Below are positions 1-7,581 of a stretch of DNA of 64,000 nt, one piece after another. The notes beneath the pieces are model-generated. The model was not told the origin of the DNA. It did not search any database and saw nothing but the letters and a program-made list of their open reading frames with translations. Origin of the DNA: UBA7985 sp002690455 (GTDB taxonomy: Bacteria; Pseudomonadota; Alphaproteobacteria; UBA7985); contig CBFIIW010000002.1 in NCBI GenBank assembly GCA_965662775.1, forward strand, positions 124,001 through 188,000, given 5' to 3'. The translations under genes and the position numbers were made by a program. Numbering within the stretch: position 1 is the first letter of the stretch; every line of letters begins with the position of its first letter.

Positions 1-1
1 T

Positions 2-319
2 GCGGGTGAAACCGCAGCACGGATGCGGGTGTCGTTGCGCCGCCGAGCACAGATGGTGACTGCAGCACTCGATAGGGTGTCAGGCCTTCGCGTCGCCGAA
101 CCCCGCGCGGGCATGTTCGCACTGGTTGGCGTCGGTGAGACGGCTTTGGGTTTGGATGGCCGCGGCTTTGCGACGCGCCTGTTGGAGCATGCTGGTGTGG
201 CTGTCATGCCGGGAACATCCTTTGGCCGCGTCACCCGGGACTGGTTGCGGCTTAGCCTGACCGTCCCTGACGAGGTACTTCAGACCGCCTGCAACCGTAT
301 TGCTGACTTTTGCGCCTAG
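2..319 (+). CDS. PLP-dependent class I/II aminotransferase, C-terminal fragment (cut by window edge)
   Basis: The reading frame is open to the left edge of the window and ends with TAG at 317-319, so only the last 105 or so residues are seen. The fragment resembles the small C-terminal domain of fold-type I aminotransferases: a helix of the RRRAQMVTAAL kind, a PRAGMF motif where the family has P.GGMF/A, then VAVMPGTSFG and a conserved Arg in WLRLSL, which corresponds to the Arg that binds the substrate carboxylate. The PLP lysine lies off the window. Substrate cannot be assigned. It may be the first gene of the catabolic group that follows, but a reverse-strand small ORF separates them. Confidence 0.8.
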   Translation, partial: AGETAARMRVSLRRRAQMVTAALDRVSGLRVAEPRAGMFALVGVGETALGLDGRGFATRLLEHAGVAVMPGTSFGRVTRDWLRLSLTVPDEVLQTACNRIADFCA

Positions 320-339
320 TACGCTGGCCTTCGGTGTCA

Positions 340-462
340 TCAGGGTTTGTTTTGACTATTGAAGAACTTTCGCACCCTGTCGCCGATCGCCTGCCGCTGG
401 GTCCAGAGGATCAGCGCGAGCGCAAATACCAGCCCGGTGATGTACATGAACATAATGGTCAT
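340..462 (-). CDS. Possible 40-residue single-span membrane protein
   Basis: A short reverse-strand frame starts with ATG at 462 and ends with TGA at 340-342. It encodes about 40 residues: one hydrophobic segment (roughly residues 3-20, YITGLVFALALILW) and a basic tail rich in Arg, Lys and Asn. Third codon positions are about three-quarters G or C, as in real genes here. A GAGG lies about nine bases upstream of the ATG. It fills most of the space between the aminotransferase fragment and the HPPD-like gene, whose own ribosome binding site overlaps its 5' end. No family is recognised. It could be a remnant of a longer gene or chance. Confidence 0.4.
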   Translation of the reverse strand: MTIMFMYITGLVFALALILWTQRQAIGDRVRKFFNSQNKP

Positions 463-479
463 TGCGGAGGACCTCGCTG

Positions 480-1241
480 ATGGCTGCCATTACAAATATG
501 GATGAAGATGTATCGGGGTTTGCGTCGGGATCAAGACCGGTGGCTTGTCCGGCTGCCTGTCAGGCTGCCTTCAACGCCGTGACGAAGCCGGACCTGCATC
601 GGGTCTGGGACATTGAATTCGACCCGGTTACCAAAACCCGAGCAACCCAACCCTGCGGCCTGCGGCGTATCGATCACGTCTCCCAGACCATGCCACTGGA
701 CGAAATGCAGAGCTGGCTCACCTACTACACGTCAACCTTTGAGCTGGAGAAGACCGCCATTACAGGGGTTGCGGACCTTTCCGGTCCGATCGTAAGCCAG
801 GCTCTAGCCAGTCCGGCAGGCGAAGTCCGGCTTAACCTGAACGGCGCCGTTGACCGCCAGACCTTCGCCGACAACTTCCTTGAACAGGGCTCGAGCGCCG
901 GAGTTCAGCACATCGCGTTTGCCACCGATGACATTTTCGAGACCGCTGAACGCCTGCAACAAACTGGTTTGCGCCGCCTGTCTATCGACGCAGGCTATTA
1001 TCAGAATCTTCAGCACGACTTCGACCTTGACTTGACAATGGTTGAGCGCCTCCGCGCGCACAGCATCCTCTACGACCGTGAAGGTGATGGCGAATACTTC
1101 CAACTCTATTGCGCACCGTTCCTGAACGGGTTCTTCTTTGAAATTGTCGAACGCCGGGGCGGCTACCTCGGATACGGAGCACGCAATGCTTCGATCCGGC
1201 TTGCCGCACAGGCCGAACAGTCACGAACCACACCAAATTAG
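480..1241 (+). CDS. HPPD-like VOC-domain protein, matches the C-terminal part of QuiC/HPPD fusion enzymes
   Basis: The 253-residue product matches the second vicinal-oxygen-chelate half of 4-hydroxyphenylpyruvate dioxygenase-like proteins. In particular it matches the C-terminal region of bifunctional 3-dehydroshikimate dehydratase/HPPD fusions. The three iron-ligand positions are present: His66 in RIDHVSQT, His144 in GVQHIAFATDD and Glu221 in FFFEIVERRGGY, followed by the family ending GYGARNASIRLAAQ. The N-terminal sugar-isomerase-like barrel and the first VOC half of the fusions are missing; residues 1-58 are unlike either. ATG at 480 is chosen because GGAGG at 466-470 is well spaced; an in-frame TTG at 462 has none. 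It is either a stand-alone VOC enzyme or a truncated remnant. The citryl-CoA lyase-like gene starts 14 bases downstream. Confidence 0.75.
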   Translation: MAAITNMDEDVSGFASGSRPVACPAACQAAFNAVTKPDLHRVWDIEFDPVTKTRATQPCGLRRIDHVSQTMPLDEMQSWLTYYTSTFELEKTAITGVADLSGPIVSQALASPAGEVRLNLNGAVDRQTFADNFLEQGSSAGVQHIAFATDDIFETAERLQQTGLRRLSIDAGYYQNLQHDFDLDLTMVERLRAHSILYDREGDGEYFQLYCAPFLNGFFFEIVERRGGYLGYGARNASIRLAAQAEQSRTTPN

Positions 1242-1255
1242 GGGCAGACAGGGCA

Positions 1256-2083
1256 ATGACAGAACACGATTACACAGCCGTTAGCGACTGGTGGGCCACG
1301 TCAATCATCGACATGGAACCGGGCCGGATCGCGTTTCGCGGGCACCCTATCGAAAGCCTGATCGGCACGCTGAGTTTCACTGAGATGATCTGGCTGATGG
1401 TCCGGGGCGGAAGACCGGACAAGGCGCAAGCTGACTTGCTCGAAGCTGCGCTCGTCGCTGGTGTTGACCATGGACCACAGGCGCCTTCGATCGCGGCCGC
1501 GCGAATGGCTGCAACCTGTGGCCTTGGGCTGAACAACATCATGGCATCAGGTGTGAACATGCTCGGTGATGTCCACGGCGGCGCGGGCGAGCAATGCGCT
1601 GAGTTGCTGATTTCTGCTCAGGCTCGCTGGACAGACGGCACACCGCTTGAAGAGGCTGTGAGCCGCGCAATGCACGATTGGCGCGAGGAACGAGGCAAAA
1701 TCATCCCCGGTTTCGGACACCGGTTTCACCGTCCGGTAGATCCCCGCGCACCGCGGTTGATGGCGCTAGTTAGGGCGGCTGCGACGTCTGGTGCCGTCTC
1801 GGGCCGCTTCGCCGATCTCGGCGAGGCAATCCAAGCTGAAATTGGCACCAAGCGAGGCAATCCTATCGCCATGAATATTGACGGTGCTACAGCGGTGATC
1901 TTCTGCGAACTGGGTTTTCCCCCGCCCTTGTCCCGCGGCCTGTTCTGCCTATCCCGGTCAGTGGGCATTCTCGCCCATGGTTGGGAACAAATGCAGCAAG
2001 GCGGGCGCAACAAAGGCCCCATGCCGCCCTCGATCTTACCCACCTATCGCCCCGAAACCTCGGACGACCTAATAGAACCGTGA
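1256..2083 (+). CDS. Citryl-CoA lyase / short citrate synthase-like protein
   Basis: This 275-residue protein has the citrate synthase fold in the short form seen in citryl-CoA lyases, against about 430 residues for housekeeping citrate synthase. Catalytic positions can be recognised: His107 in GDVHGGAGE (the LHGGAN position) and His155 in GFGHRFH (the GFGHR position), with an Asp at 162. The family cleaves or forms the C-C bond of citryl-CoA-type thioesters; the true substrate is unknown. The gene lies 14 bases after the HPPD-like gene, and its TGA overlaps the GTG of the truncated oxidoreductase that follows. The three therefore look like one operon for degrading an aromatic or polyol-derived compound, which is inference. 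Confidence 0.75.
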   Translation: MTEHDYTAVSDWWATSIIDMEPGRIAFRGHPIESLIGTLSFTEMIWLMVRGGRPDKAQADLLEAALVAGVDHGPQAPSIAAARMAATCGLGLNNIMASGVNMLGDVHGGAGEQCAELLISAQARWTDGTPLEEAVSRAMHDWREERGKIIPGFGHRFHRPVDPRAPRLMALVRAAATSGAVSGRFADLGEAIQAEIGTKRGNPIAMNIDGATAVIFCELGFPPPLSRGLFCLSRSVGILAHGWEQMQQGGRNKGPMPPSILPTYRPETSDDLIEP

Positions 2084-2703
2084 CACAGCTCAGAGTAGGG
2101 CTGATCGGCACTGGCCGAATCAGCGATATCTATCTTCGTAACGCGCTCCTGTTCGACGTCGTGGACTAGGTTGACAGAGATCGGTCCAGCCCCGTGTTTG
2201 GTGCGCCAGGGGGCCACTTCAAAGTAGTAATCGGGCTTGTAAAACCAGCACGTGGATTGCACGGCACGTAGCTCACCGATCGCGCCTGATGTAATGACCT
2301 GCTTGGCTGCACGAACCATACCGTTATATCGGCGGTGGTGGCCGACAAGGAGCGGTACGTCGGCCTGCTGTGCCGCGCTGGTGATTGCTGCAGCCTCCAA
2401 GGATGTTACAGCAATCGGCTTTTCCACCAGCGTCGGAATATTCGCGGCAATCAGTGCCAGGCACTGTTCTGGGTGCGCGGGAGTTGGTGTTGCTACGACC
2501 GCGCCCTGCGGCTCGATCTCGGCCAGCATGGTCTCAATATCCTCGAATACAGGCACGCCCAGTGTCGCAGCATCCTTGCGCGCCGCCGATGCTGCTTCGA
2601 CCACCGCGCAGAGGTGTAACTCCGGCAATTGCTGAATGATTGCGGCGTGTCTACGGCCAATTAGGCCGTAACCCACGACAGCTATCGCAAGTGGCTGGGT
2701 CAT
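2044..2703 (-). pseudogene. Gfo/Idh/MocA oxidoreductase truncated after the N-terminal half
   Basis: The frame starts at ATG 2703 and encodes a normal Rossmann domain (VVGYGLIGRRH, then VEKPIAV with the family's conserved EKP lysine, then VGHHRRYN). It reaches the NLVHDVE motif, where family members continue with a beta-sheet C-terminal domain. Here the similarity stops at about 2160. The last 38 or so residues, to a stop at 2044, are antisense to the citryl-CoA lyase-like gene and the GTG stub. About half of the protein is therefore lost, including most of the substrate-binding domain, so an active enzyme is unlikely. The promoter region towards the GntR gene is intact. Confidence 0.85.
2080..2169 (+). 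pseudogene. N-terminal stub of a Gfo/Idh/MocA oxidoreductase
   Basis: A GTG at 2080 overlaps the TGA of the citryl-CoA lyase-like gene and opens a frame encoding TQLRVGLIGTGRISDIYLRN, the classic start of a Gfo/Idh/MocA NAD(P)-dependent dehydrogenase with its GxGxxx nucleotide-binding loop. After about 27 residues the similarity stops at the palindrome GACGTC (2155-2160) and a TAG follows at 2167. The rest of the expected 330-380 residues is absent. The sequence beyond is the reverse-strand truncated oxidoreductase. This is a clear gene remnant, probably from a deletion. Confidence 0.85.
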
Positions 2704-2879
2704 TCAGGCGTTCCTCAAAACTTGGGCTGTTAGGCTTTTCCCGCACTCTATCTGAATTCTGACAACCGCTGCAATAACAAATGATATTTCCGATTTCGCC
2801 AGACAAAAATAGCGTTTGAGGTTATCCAATCAAAACAATAGAATAATAGGTGTTCGTCACTCACATCTGATTAAATTCT
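2704..2879. promoter_or_regulatory. Divergent promoter region between truncated oxidoreductase and GntR regulator
   Basis: These 176 bases separate two divergent starts and are clearly AT-richer than the flanking genes, most of all at 2755-2879. GntR regulators commonly control divergent neighbours, so an operator here is expected, but no convincing palindrome could be fixed by eye. No good Shine-Dalgarno precedes the GntR ATG. Confidence 0.4.
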
Positions 2880-3539
2880 ATGAGCAAGTCTCTAAACGCC
2901 GTCGGTGCCTCCACCTACCAGAACATCAAGCGCGACATCATATTTGGACATCTCGCGCCTGGTGCGAAGCTTAAGCTCGACGGCCTCAGAAACCGGTATT
3001 CAGCCAGTATGTCGACCCTGCGAGAGACGCTGAACCGTCTAGCCAGCGAGGGCTTTGTCGACGCGCAGGATCAGCGTGGGTTCTTTGTGCGGCCCGTCTC
3101 GCGCGACGATCTAATTGAGATTGCCAACCTGCGAGTACTGCTCGAATGCCACGCTCTTCGCCTGTCAGTAGCAAACGGTGATACGGACTGGGAAGGCAAT
3201 CTGGTCGCCGCTCACCACAAACTGCACCTGATGGAGCAGAAGATGTTGGTTGGTGACCAGAGCCAAAAGGAAGACTGGAAGCGCTACGACTGGGGGTTTC
3301 ATCTTGCGTTGATCGAGGCATGTGGCTCACAGAACCTTCTCTCTCTTCACGCCGTGCTCTATGACAAATATCTGCGCTATCAGATGCTAGTGCTCACCTA
3401 TCGTGGCGAAGAAGCAGTAGAAGAGCACCAGAGGATGTTTCAGGCCGCACTGGATCGCAAGGTCGACCTGTGCGCCGAGATTCTGGAACAGCATATCATT
3501 AAGGGTCTGAACCATACGCTAGCCGCCTTTAAAGACTGA
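2880..3539 (+). CDS. GntR-family transcriptional regulator, FCD (FadR C-terminal) type
   Basis: This 219-residue protein has an N-terminal winged helix-turn-helix (residues about 12-75; STLRETLNRLASEGFV is the recognition-helix region, followed by the wing RGFFVRPV). An all-helical FCD domain occupies residues 85-215. Candidate metal or ligand positions are in FHLALIEACGS and EEHQRMFQAAL. Such regulators sense small carboxylates or sugar acids and repress catabolic operons. It is divergent from the truncated oxidoreductase and lies upstream of the GAF-sulfotransferase gene. Its targets are probably nearby catabolic genes, some of which are now broken. Confidence 0.88.
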   Translation: MSKSLNAVGASTYQNIKRDIIFGHLAPGAKLKLDGLRNRYSASMSTLRETLNRLASEGFVDAQDQRGFFVRPVSRDDLIEIANLRVLLECHALRLSVANGDTDWEGNLVAAHHKLHLMEQKMLVGDQSQKEDWKRYDWGFHLALIEACGSQNLLSLHAVLYDKYLRYQMLVLTYRGEEAVEEHQRMFQAALDRKVDLCAEILEQHIIKGLNHTLAAFKD

Positions 3540-3715
3540 CCGTGGTCCGTATTCGTCTCCATCCGTGTTTTCGTCACCGGGCCGCTTAGTGGCCACCAAA
3601 AGGAATAGGTAGCGCCTTGTCGTGATGCAGCTGGACTTTCCTGCAGCGTTTCAAGTCTCGGCTCTTGGTTCAGGATTTGATAGGTTCTTGTCACTATATT
3701 TTCAGGATTAGTGAC

Positions 3716-5302
3716 ATGACAGTTTCCAGCGCAGCCGAGCAACTCAGGACGAAAACGCTTAAACGCCAATCCGTCGCCGCCCAGTGGGCGCAGACGCGCA
3801 ACAACGATGTTTCCAACTTGCTCGCCGCCAGCCTGCCTGCTCTGTTCGACATCGATCGTTTTGGCCTGTTTGTGCTCAGTTCCGACAGCCAGAGTGTCTG
3901 GTTGGAAGCCGGAACCGGGGTTACGCAGCGGTCGATCGTTGTCGATGCTGAGGGCTCGATGGTCGGTGAGGCAATACGCAATCGTCAAACCCGCCTTTAT
4001 GAAGACCTTGCCGATGTGGTCGGCGCCTTCCGGGCGGTCGGAGAGCAACTCGGCTATCGCCCCGTTAGCGCGATGACTGCGCCGGTATTCTGTCCCAAAA
4101 CCGGCAATGCCATCGGCGCGTTACAGGTGATGAACGGCACGCACCCTGTTCCCTGGTCCGACCGTGACAGCGCACTGCTCGAAGCCCTGTGCCACAGTAT
4201 TTCCCAAACTGTGCAGCTGCTGCACGAGAACCAAGATATCGTTGCTGAACTCGAACAGCTGGATCGGGAAATCAAAGCCCTAGACCAACAGGAAACGGCA
4301 ATTCGCGGAAGCCACATGCTGCGGACTTTTGCGCCTGCCCGTCCCTTGCATGGTGAAGGCTTCCTTCACGGTCTTTACCGTCAGACGGTGTTCCCGCCCT
4401 TTATCGATGTGGCCGCAAATGCTGACCTCGCCCGGAGCTGGGATACCGATGCGCACGATGTTTTCATCGCTACGCATCAGAAAGTCGGTACACATCTGGC
4501 CAAGAAATTCGTGGTCGAGCTGCTGCATACCGGACTGAAAGACCGGCCGAATGTCTACGCCACCCGCGATATTGGGCATGGCACTGTGCCCTGGCCCGAA
4601 GTTTCGGTTTCACAGCACGGGCGGGCCTGGATCGATGAGCACATCGCCCGCACCCATGACACGCTTCGCGCCTGGTACGTGCACTGTAGCTACAACGACA
4701 TGCCGGTGCGCAGCATCCACCCGAAATCCAAGTTCATCATGGTGTACCGTGACCCCAAAGCGGTGGCGGTGTCGCAGTACTTTTTTTGGAAGCGGCACCC
4801 GTTATTGGCCGTGCCTGAAGATCTCAGCATGGACGCCTTTGTCGAGCTGTTTGTGGAGGGTAATCTCTATTTCGGTGATTACCACGATCACGTCAGCGGC
4901 TGGATCCGTCGCCCAGATCAGCGCATTCCGGCACAAAATATCCTCGCGCTGAGCTATGAAGACATGGTCAACCGAAAGCGTGACGTTGCCCGGGCGCTGG
5001 CGCGATTCCTGTTGCCCGGGACGACCTTCACGGACGACCAGTTAGCGCGGATTGCCGAAGCGACGGAGTTCAAGAAGATGAAGGATGAGGTTACCAATAA
5101 CCCGCAGAGCTTCCACCTCAACCCCAAGGTCTATTTCAGATCCGGGACCACCAATGATTGGGAGAAGAAGCTCTCTGACATAGCCATTGCCGCCATCGAC
5201 GAGAAGTCCAGAGCGCGCTGGGACGGCCGCATCGACGGTCCGGATCTAGATCCTGAGGCTGTGACAGGGCTCGACCAGCTGGTTACCGGCATTTCTGCCT
5301 AG
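3716..5302 (+). CDS. GAF-domain/sulfotransferase fusion protein
   Basis: The 528-residue product joins two domains rarely seen together. Residues 20-170 look like a GAF sensor domain (VGEAIRNRQ, then SAMTAPVFCPKTGNAIGALQVMN). A charged, probably coiled-coil linker spans 170-197. From about 245 to 500 comes a cytosolic-type sulfotransferase. The PAPS 5'-phosphosulfate loop is recognisable though changed (ATHQKVGTHLAKKF, 252-265). The 3'-phosphate motif YRDPKAVAVSQYFFW (344-358) and the RxGxxxDW-like segment FRSGTTNDW (474-482) are clear, and His323 is a candidate catalytic base. The enzyme should transfer sulfate from PAPS to an unknown acceptor, possibly gated by the GAF domain. ATG 3716 has AGGA upstream and is preferred to an in-frame TTG at 3665. 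The neighbouring genes give no clue to the acceptor. Confidence 0.8.
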   Translation: MTVSSAAEQLRTKTLKRQSVAAQWAQTRNNDVSNLLAASLPALFDIDRFGLFVLSSDSQSVWLEAGTGVTQRSIVVDAEGSMVGEAIRNRQTRLYEDLADVVGAFRAVGEQLGYRPVSAMTAPVFCPKTGNAIGALQVMNGTHPVPWSDRDSALLEALCHSISQTVQLLHENQDIVAELEQLDREIKALDQQETAIRGSHMLRTFAPARPLHGEGFLHGLYRQTVFPPFIDVAANADLARSWDTDAHDVFIATHQKVGTHLAKKFVVELLHTGLKDRPNVYATRDIGHGTVPWPEVSVSQHGRAWIDEHIARTHDTLRAWYVHCSYNDMPVRSIHPKSKFIMVYRDPKAVAVSQYFFWKRHPLLAVPEDLSMDAFVELFVEGNLYFGDYHDHVSGWIRRPDQRIPAQNILALSYEDMVNRKRDVARALARFLLPGTTFTDDQLARIAEATEFKKMKDEVTNNPQSFHLNPKVYFRSGTTNDWEKKLSDIAIAAIDEKSRARWDGRIDGPDLDPEAVTGLDQLVTGISA

Positions 5303-5311
5303 CCTGTCTCT

Positions 5312-6022
5312 TCAGGGCGCATCGGGCAGAGCCAAGGGGTCAGCAGCCTTCACAAACGCCAGCCTCGCCATGGCTTCGGTCTGCGAGGACAAACGGGCGA
5401 AGGGTGCCAGGTCGAATCCCATTCGCTGCGCGCCCAACAGCTGCGGGTAGACGAACACATCTGCCACCGAGACTGCTTGCCCCAAGGCAAAGGGTCCACT
5501 GTGACGCGCGAAGACCCCGTCGAGTTTGCGCAGGTTGTCGGTCAGCATGGCTTCGATGAAACCCTTTGCCTGTTCGCTGAAAATGGCATCGTCAGCGCGC
5601 GAGAAGTGCGACTGGATCGACCGCCGTATCGCGCCGGGCAAGGTCATTGGCTGGATAAACGATGACACCCGCTCACAAATCGACAGGGCGTGGGCGCGCG
5701 TTTCCGGTTCAGCGGGGAAAAGAGCCGGAGCGCCAGGCTTGGTATCTGCTGACTCAGTGATGCTTTCGATAAAGGAGACAATGGCGAGCGACTGAGTCAG
5801 GACCCGGTCGCCCACGGCCAGCACTGGTACCTGCGCATCAGGGGAAATGGCTAGGAATTCTGGCTGTTCCTGCTCCCGTGCGGTCAGATCAATAGGGCTG
5901 TAGTGGAAGTCGATGTCATGGAAGCGCAGGGCAAGGATCGCCCGGTGTGTGCAGGTCGACCGCCAGCAGCCATAGAGCCTAAACGGACCCTCTATTGGCG
6001 CACTTTCATTCATGCTCATCAT
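5312..6022 (-). CDS. Glutathione S-transferase, zeta-like
   Basis: The product is about 236 residues. It has an N-terminal thioredoxin-fold domain, with RSTCTHRAILAL at the position of the zeta-class Ser-Ser/Cys motif and the cis-Pro segment QVPVLAV followed by LTQSLAIVSFIE. An all-helical C-terminal domain includes the SVADVFVYPQL motif. Zeta GSTs include maleylacetoacetate isomerase, which acts in tyrosine degradation downstream of HPPD. With an HPPD-like gene in this region that role is possible, but no homogentisate dioxygenase or fumarylacetoacetase is present. ATG 6022 is chosen because a GGGGGA run precedes it; GTG 6037 is an alternative. It ends 9 bases from the convergent sulfotransferase gene. 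Confidence 0.8.
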   Translation of the reverse strand: MMSMNESAPIEGPFRLYGCWRSTCTHRAILALRFHDIDFHYSPIDLTAREQEQPEFLAISPDAQVPVLAVGDRVLTQSLAIVSFIESITESADTKPGAPALFPAEPETRAHALSICERVSSFIQPMTLPGAIRRSIQSHFSRADDAIFSEQAKGFIEAMLTDNLRKLDGVFARHSGPFALGQAVSVADVFVYPQLLGAQRMGFDLAPFARLSSQTEAMARLAFVKAADPLALPDAP

Positions 6023-6159
6023 ATCCGATTCCCCCACAGTCGATTATCAAGAGACAGGATAGCCCCGCTGCCGCCCGGTTTGAATGGGCTTTCCATCCGG
6101 CGTGCAATTGCTGATAGTCAGGTTCAGATGCCAGACAAGCAAAAGCGGAGGCTAAGGCA

Positions 6160-7491
6160 ATGACGACGGTCACTCCGATGGGTTCGATCGAAGACACAGA
6201 CGTTTTGGTTGTCGGTGGAGGCACCGCCGGTTTCGGTGCAGCCGTCGCCGCTGGACGCAAGGGCCTGCGAACCGTTCTCCTCGAAGCTACAACCAAGGTC
6301 GGCGGTGTGATGGCATTTTGCCCCGGCATGCCGTGGGGTGGGGGATACCCCGTCGATACGATCATCGGCGGTGTGCTGGAGGAGTTGACCGAGCGGCTCG
6401 CTGCCATGGACCCGCCCGCGGCTGAAAAGCGGCCCTGCACGCTGGAGAATTTCGGCCCAGAAATCATCTACGACCACGACATCGCGACCTTGACCATGTT
6501 TGAGATGCTCGAAGAGGCCGAGGTGTCGCTGCGGCTTAACGCGACCGTACTGGCACCTGAAATGGACAGTACCGGGCGGCGGATTGAACGCGTCGAATGC
6601 TTCAACCGGAACGGCGCATTTACCATCCGGCCGAAAATCGTCATCGACTGCTCCGGCGACGGGGATATCTCGGCCAAGGCCGGGGTGCCCTACGTGCTGG
6701 GCGACGCGCAGGGGCACATGATGGGGGTCACGATCTCCTTCCACATGTTCGGTGTAGACTGGGACCGGGCTTTTGCCGAGCCGGACCCTTATTTCACGCG
6801 GTTTGCCGAGCGGGGGGTCGCCGAAGGCCGCCTGCACCCCGATCTGGCCAAGTTGTACCTGATGAAAGGCTTCCACCGCGGTGACGTATTCTGCAATTCG
6901 GTCCACGTCCGTGGGGTCAACGGGATCGATCCAGTTGCGGTTGCGAAGGCAACCCAGGAAGGTCGCCGCCGCTGCCACCAATTGGCACAGTTCCTGCGCT
7001 CCGACGTGTCGGGTTTTGAGCATGCCTATATGGCGCAGCTTTCGCCCACGGTCGGCGTCCGCGAGACCCGGAAGCTCGAAGGCGCGTACAGGATCACCGG
7101 CGAAGACCTGGCCCGCGGCACTCGCTTTGCCGACGGAATCGTCTGCTGCGACAACCCCGTTGATGATGTTATGCGCGCCAGCGCGGCCATGACCCATGAA
7201 GCCGCCGTCGCAAAAGGCGGCTATTACACCATTCCCTTTCGTGCCCTGATCCCGGAGGAGATCAAAAACCTCATGTTCTGCGGTCGGATCGTCTCGGCAG
7301 ACGCGGTGGCGTTTGCTTCGGTTCGGGGCATGCCGCAATGCATGGCGATGGGGCAGGCGGCAGGGACGGCCGCGAAGCTGGCTATCGACGCAGGCTGTGC
7401 GGTGCAGCAGGTGGACACTGGGGCGCTGGTTGCTGACCTGAGTGCGCAGGGCGTGCGCGGGCTGGGCAATGCCGAGCTGGTCGCTGCTTAG
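6160..7491 (+). CDS. FAD-dependent oxidoreductase (FAD_oxidored family)
   Basis: The 443-residue flavoprotein has an N-terminal dinucleotide-binding fold (DVLVVGGGTAGFGAAVAA, residues 13-30) followed by the ribose-binding Glu in VLLEATTKVGG. A second FAD contact lies in KIVIDCSGDGDISAKAG, and the C-terminal FAD segment is MFCGRIVSADAVAF...GQAAGTAAKLAI. The family oxidises diverse substrates and is often found in sugar or aromatic catabolic clusters. The substrate here is not known. The gene is divergent from the GST, with 137 bases between starts, so they may share regulation. A GGAGG-type site lies just upstream of the ATG. Confidence 0.82.
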   Translation: MTTVTPMGSIEDTDVLVVGGGTAGFGAAVAAGRKGLRTVLLEATTKVGGVMAFCPGMPWGGGYPVDTIIGGVLEELTERLAAMDPPAAEKRPCTLENFGPEIIYDHDIATLTMFEMLEEAEVSLRLNATVLAPEMDSTGRRIERVECFNRNGAFTIRPKIVIDCSGDGDISAKAGVPYVLGDAQGHMMGVTISFHMFGVDWDRAFAEPDPYFTRFAERGVAEGRLHPDLAKLYLMKGFHRGDVFCNSVHVRGVNGIDPVAVAKATQEGRRRCHQLAQFLRSDVSGFEHAYMAQLSPTVGVRETRKLEGAYRITGEDLARGTRFADGIVCCDNPVDDVMRASAAMTHEAAVAKGGYYTIPFRALIPEEIKNLMFCGRIVSADAVAFASVRGMPQCMAMGQAAGTAAKLAIDAGCAVQQVDTGALVADLSAQGVRGLGNAELVAA

Positions 7492-7581
7492 GCTCTATTT
7501 TGGCCTTGGAGACATGAAGCTTCCTTTGTCGGCCTGCCTGAATTTACGCCCCTGAAGTGCTGGACGCTCTGCCTCTGCGCC

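Noticed and set aside
6124..7338. Long open frame (404 codons) antisense to the FAD oxidoreductase gene
   Set aside because: It mirrors a GC-rich gene. The + strand product has complete flavoprotein motifs, while the antisense peptide is His/Gly/Arg-rich with no family features.
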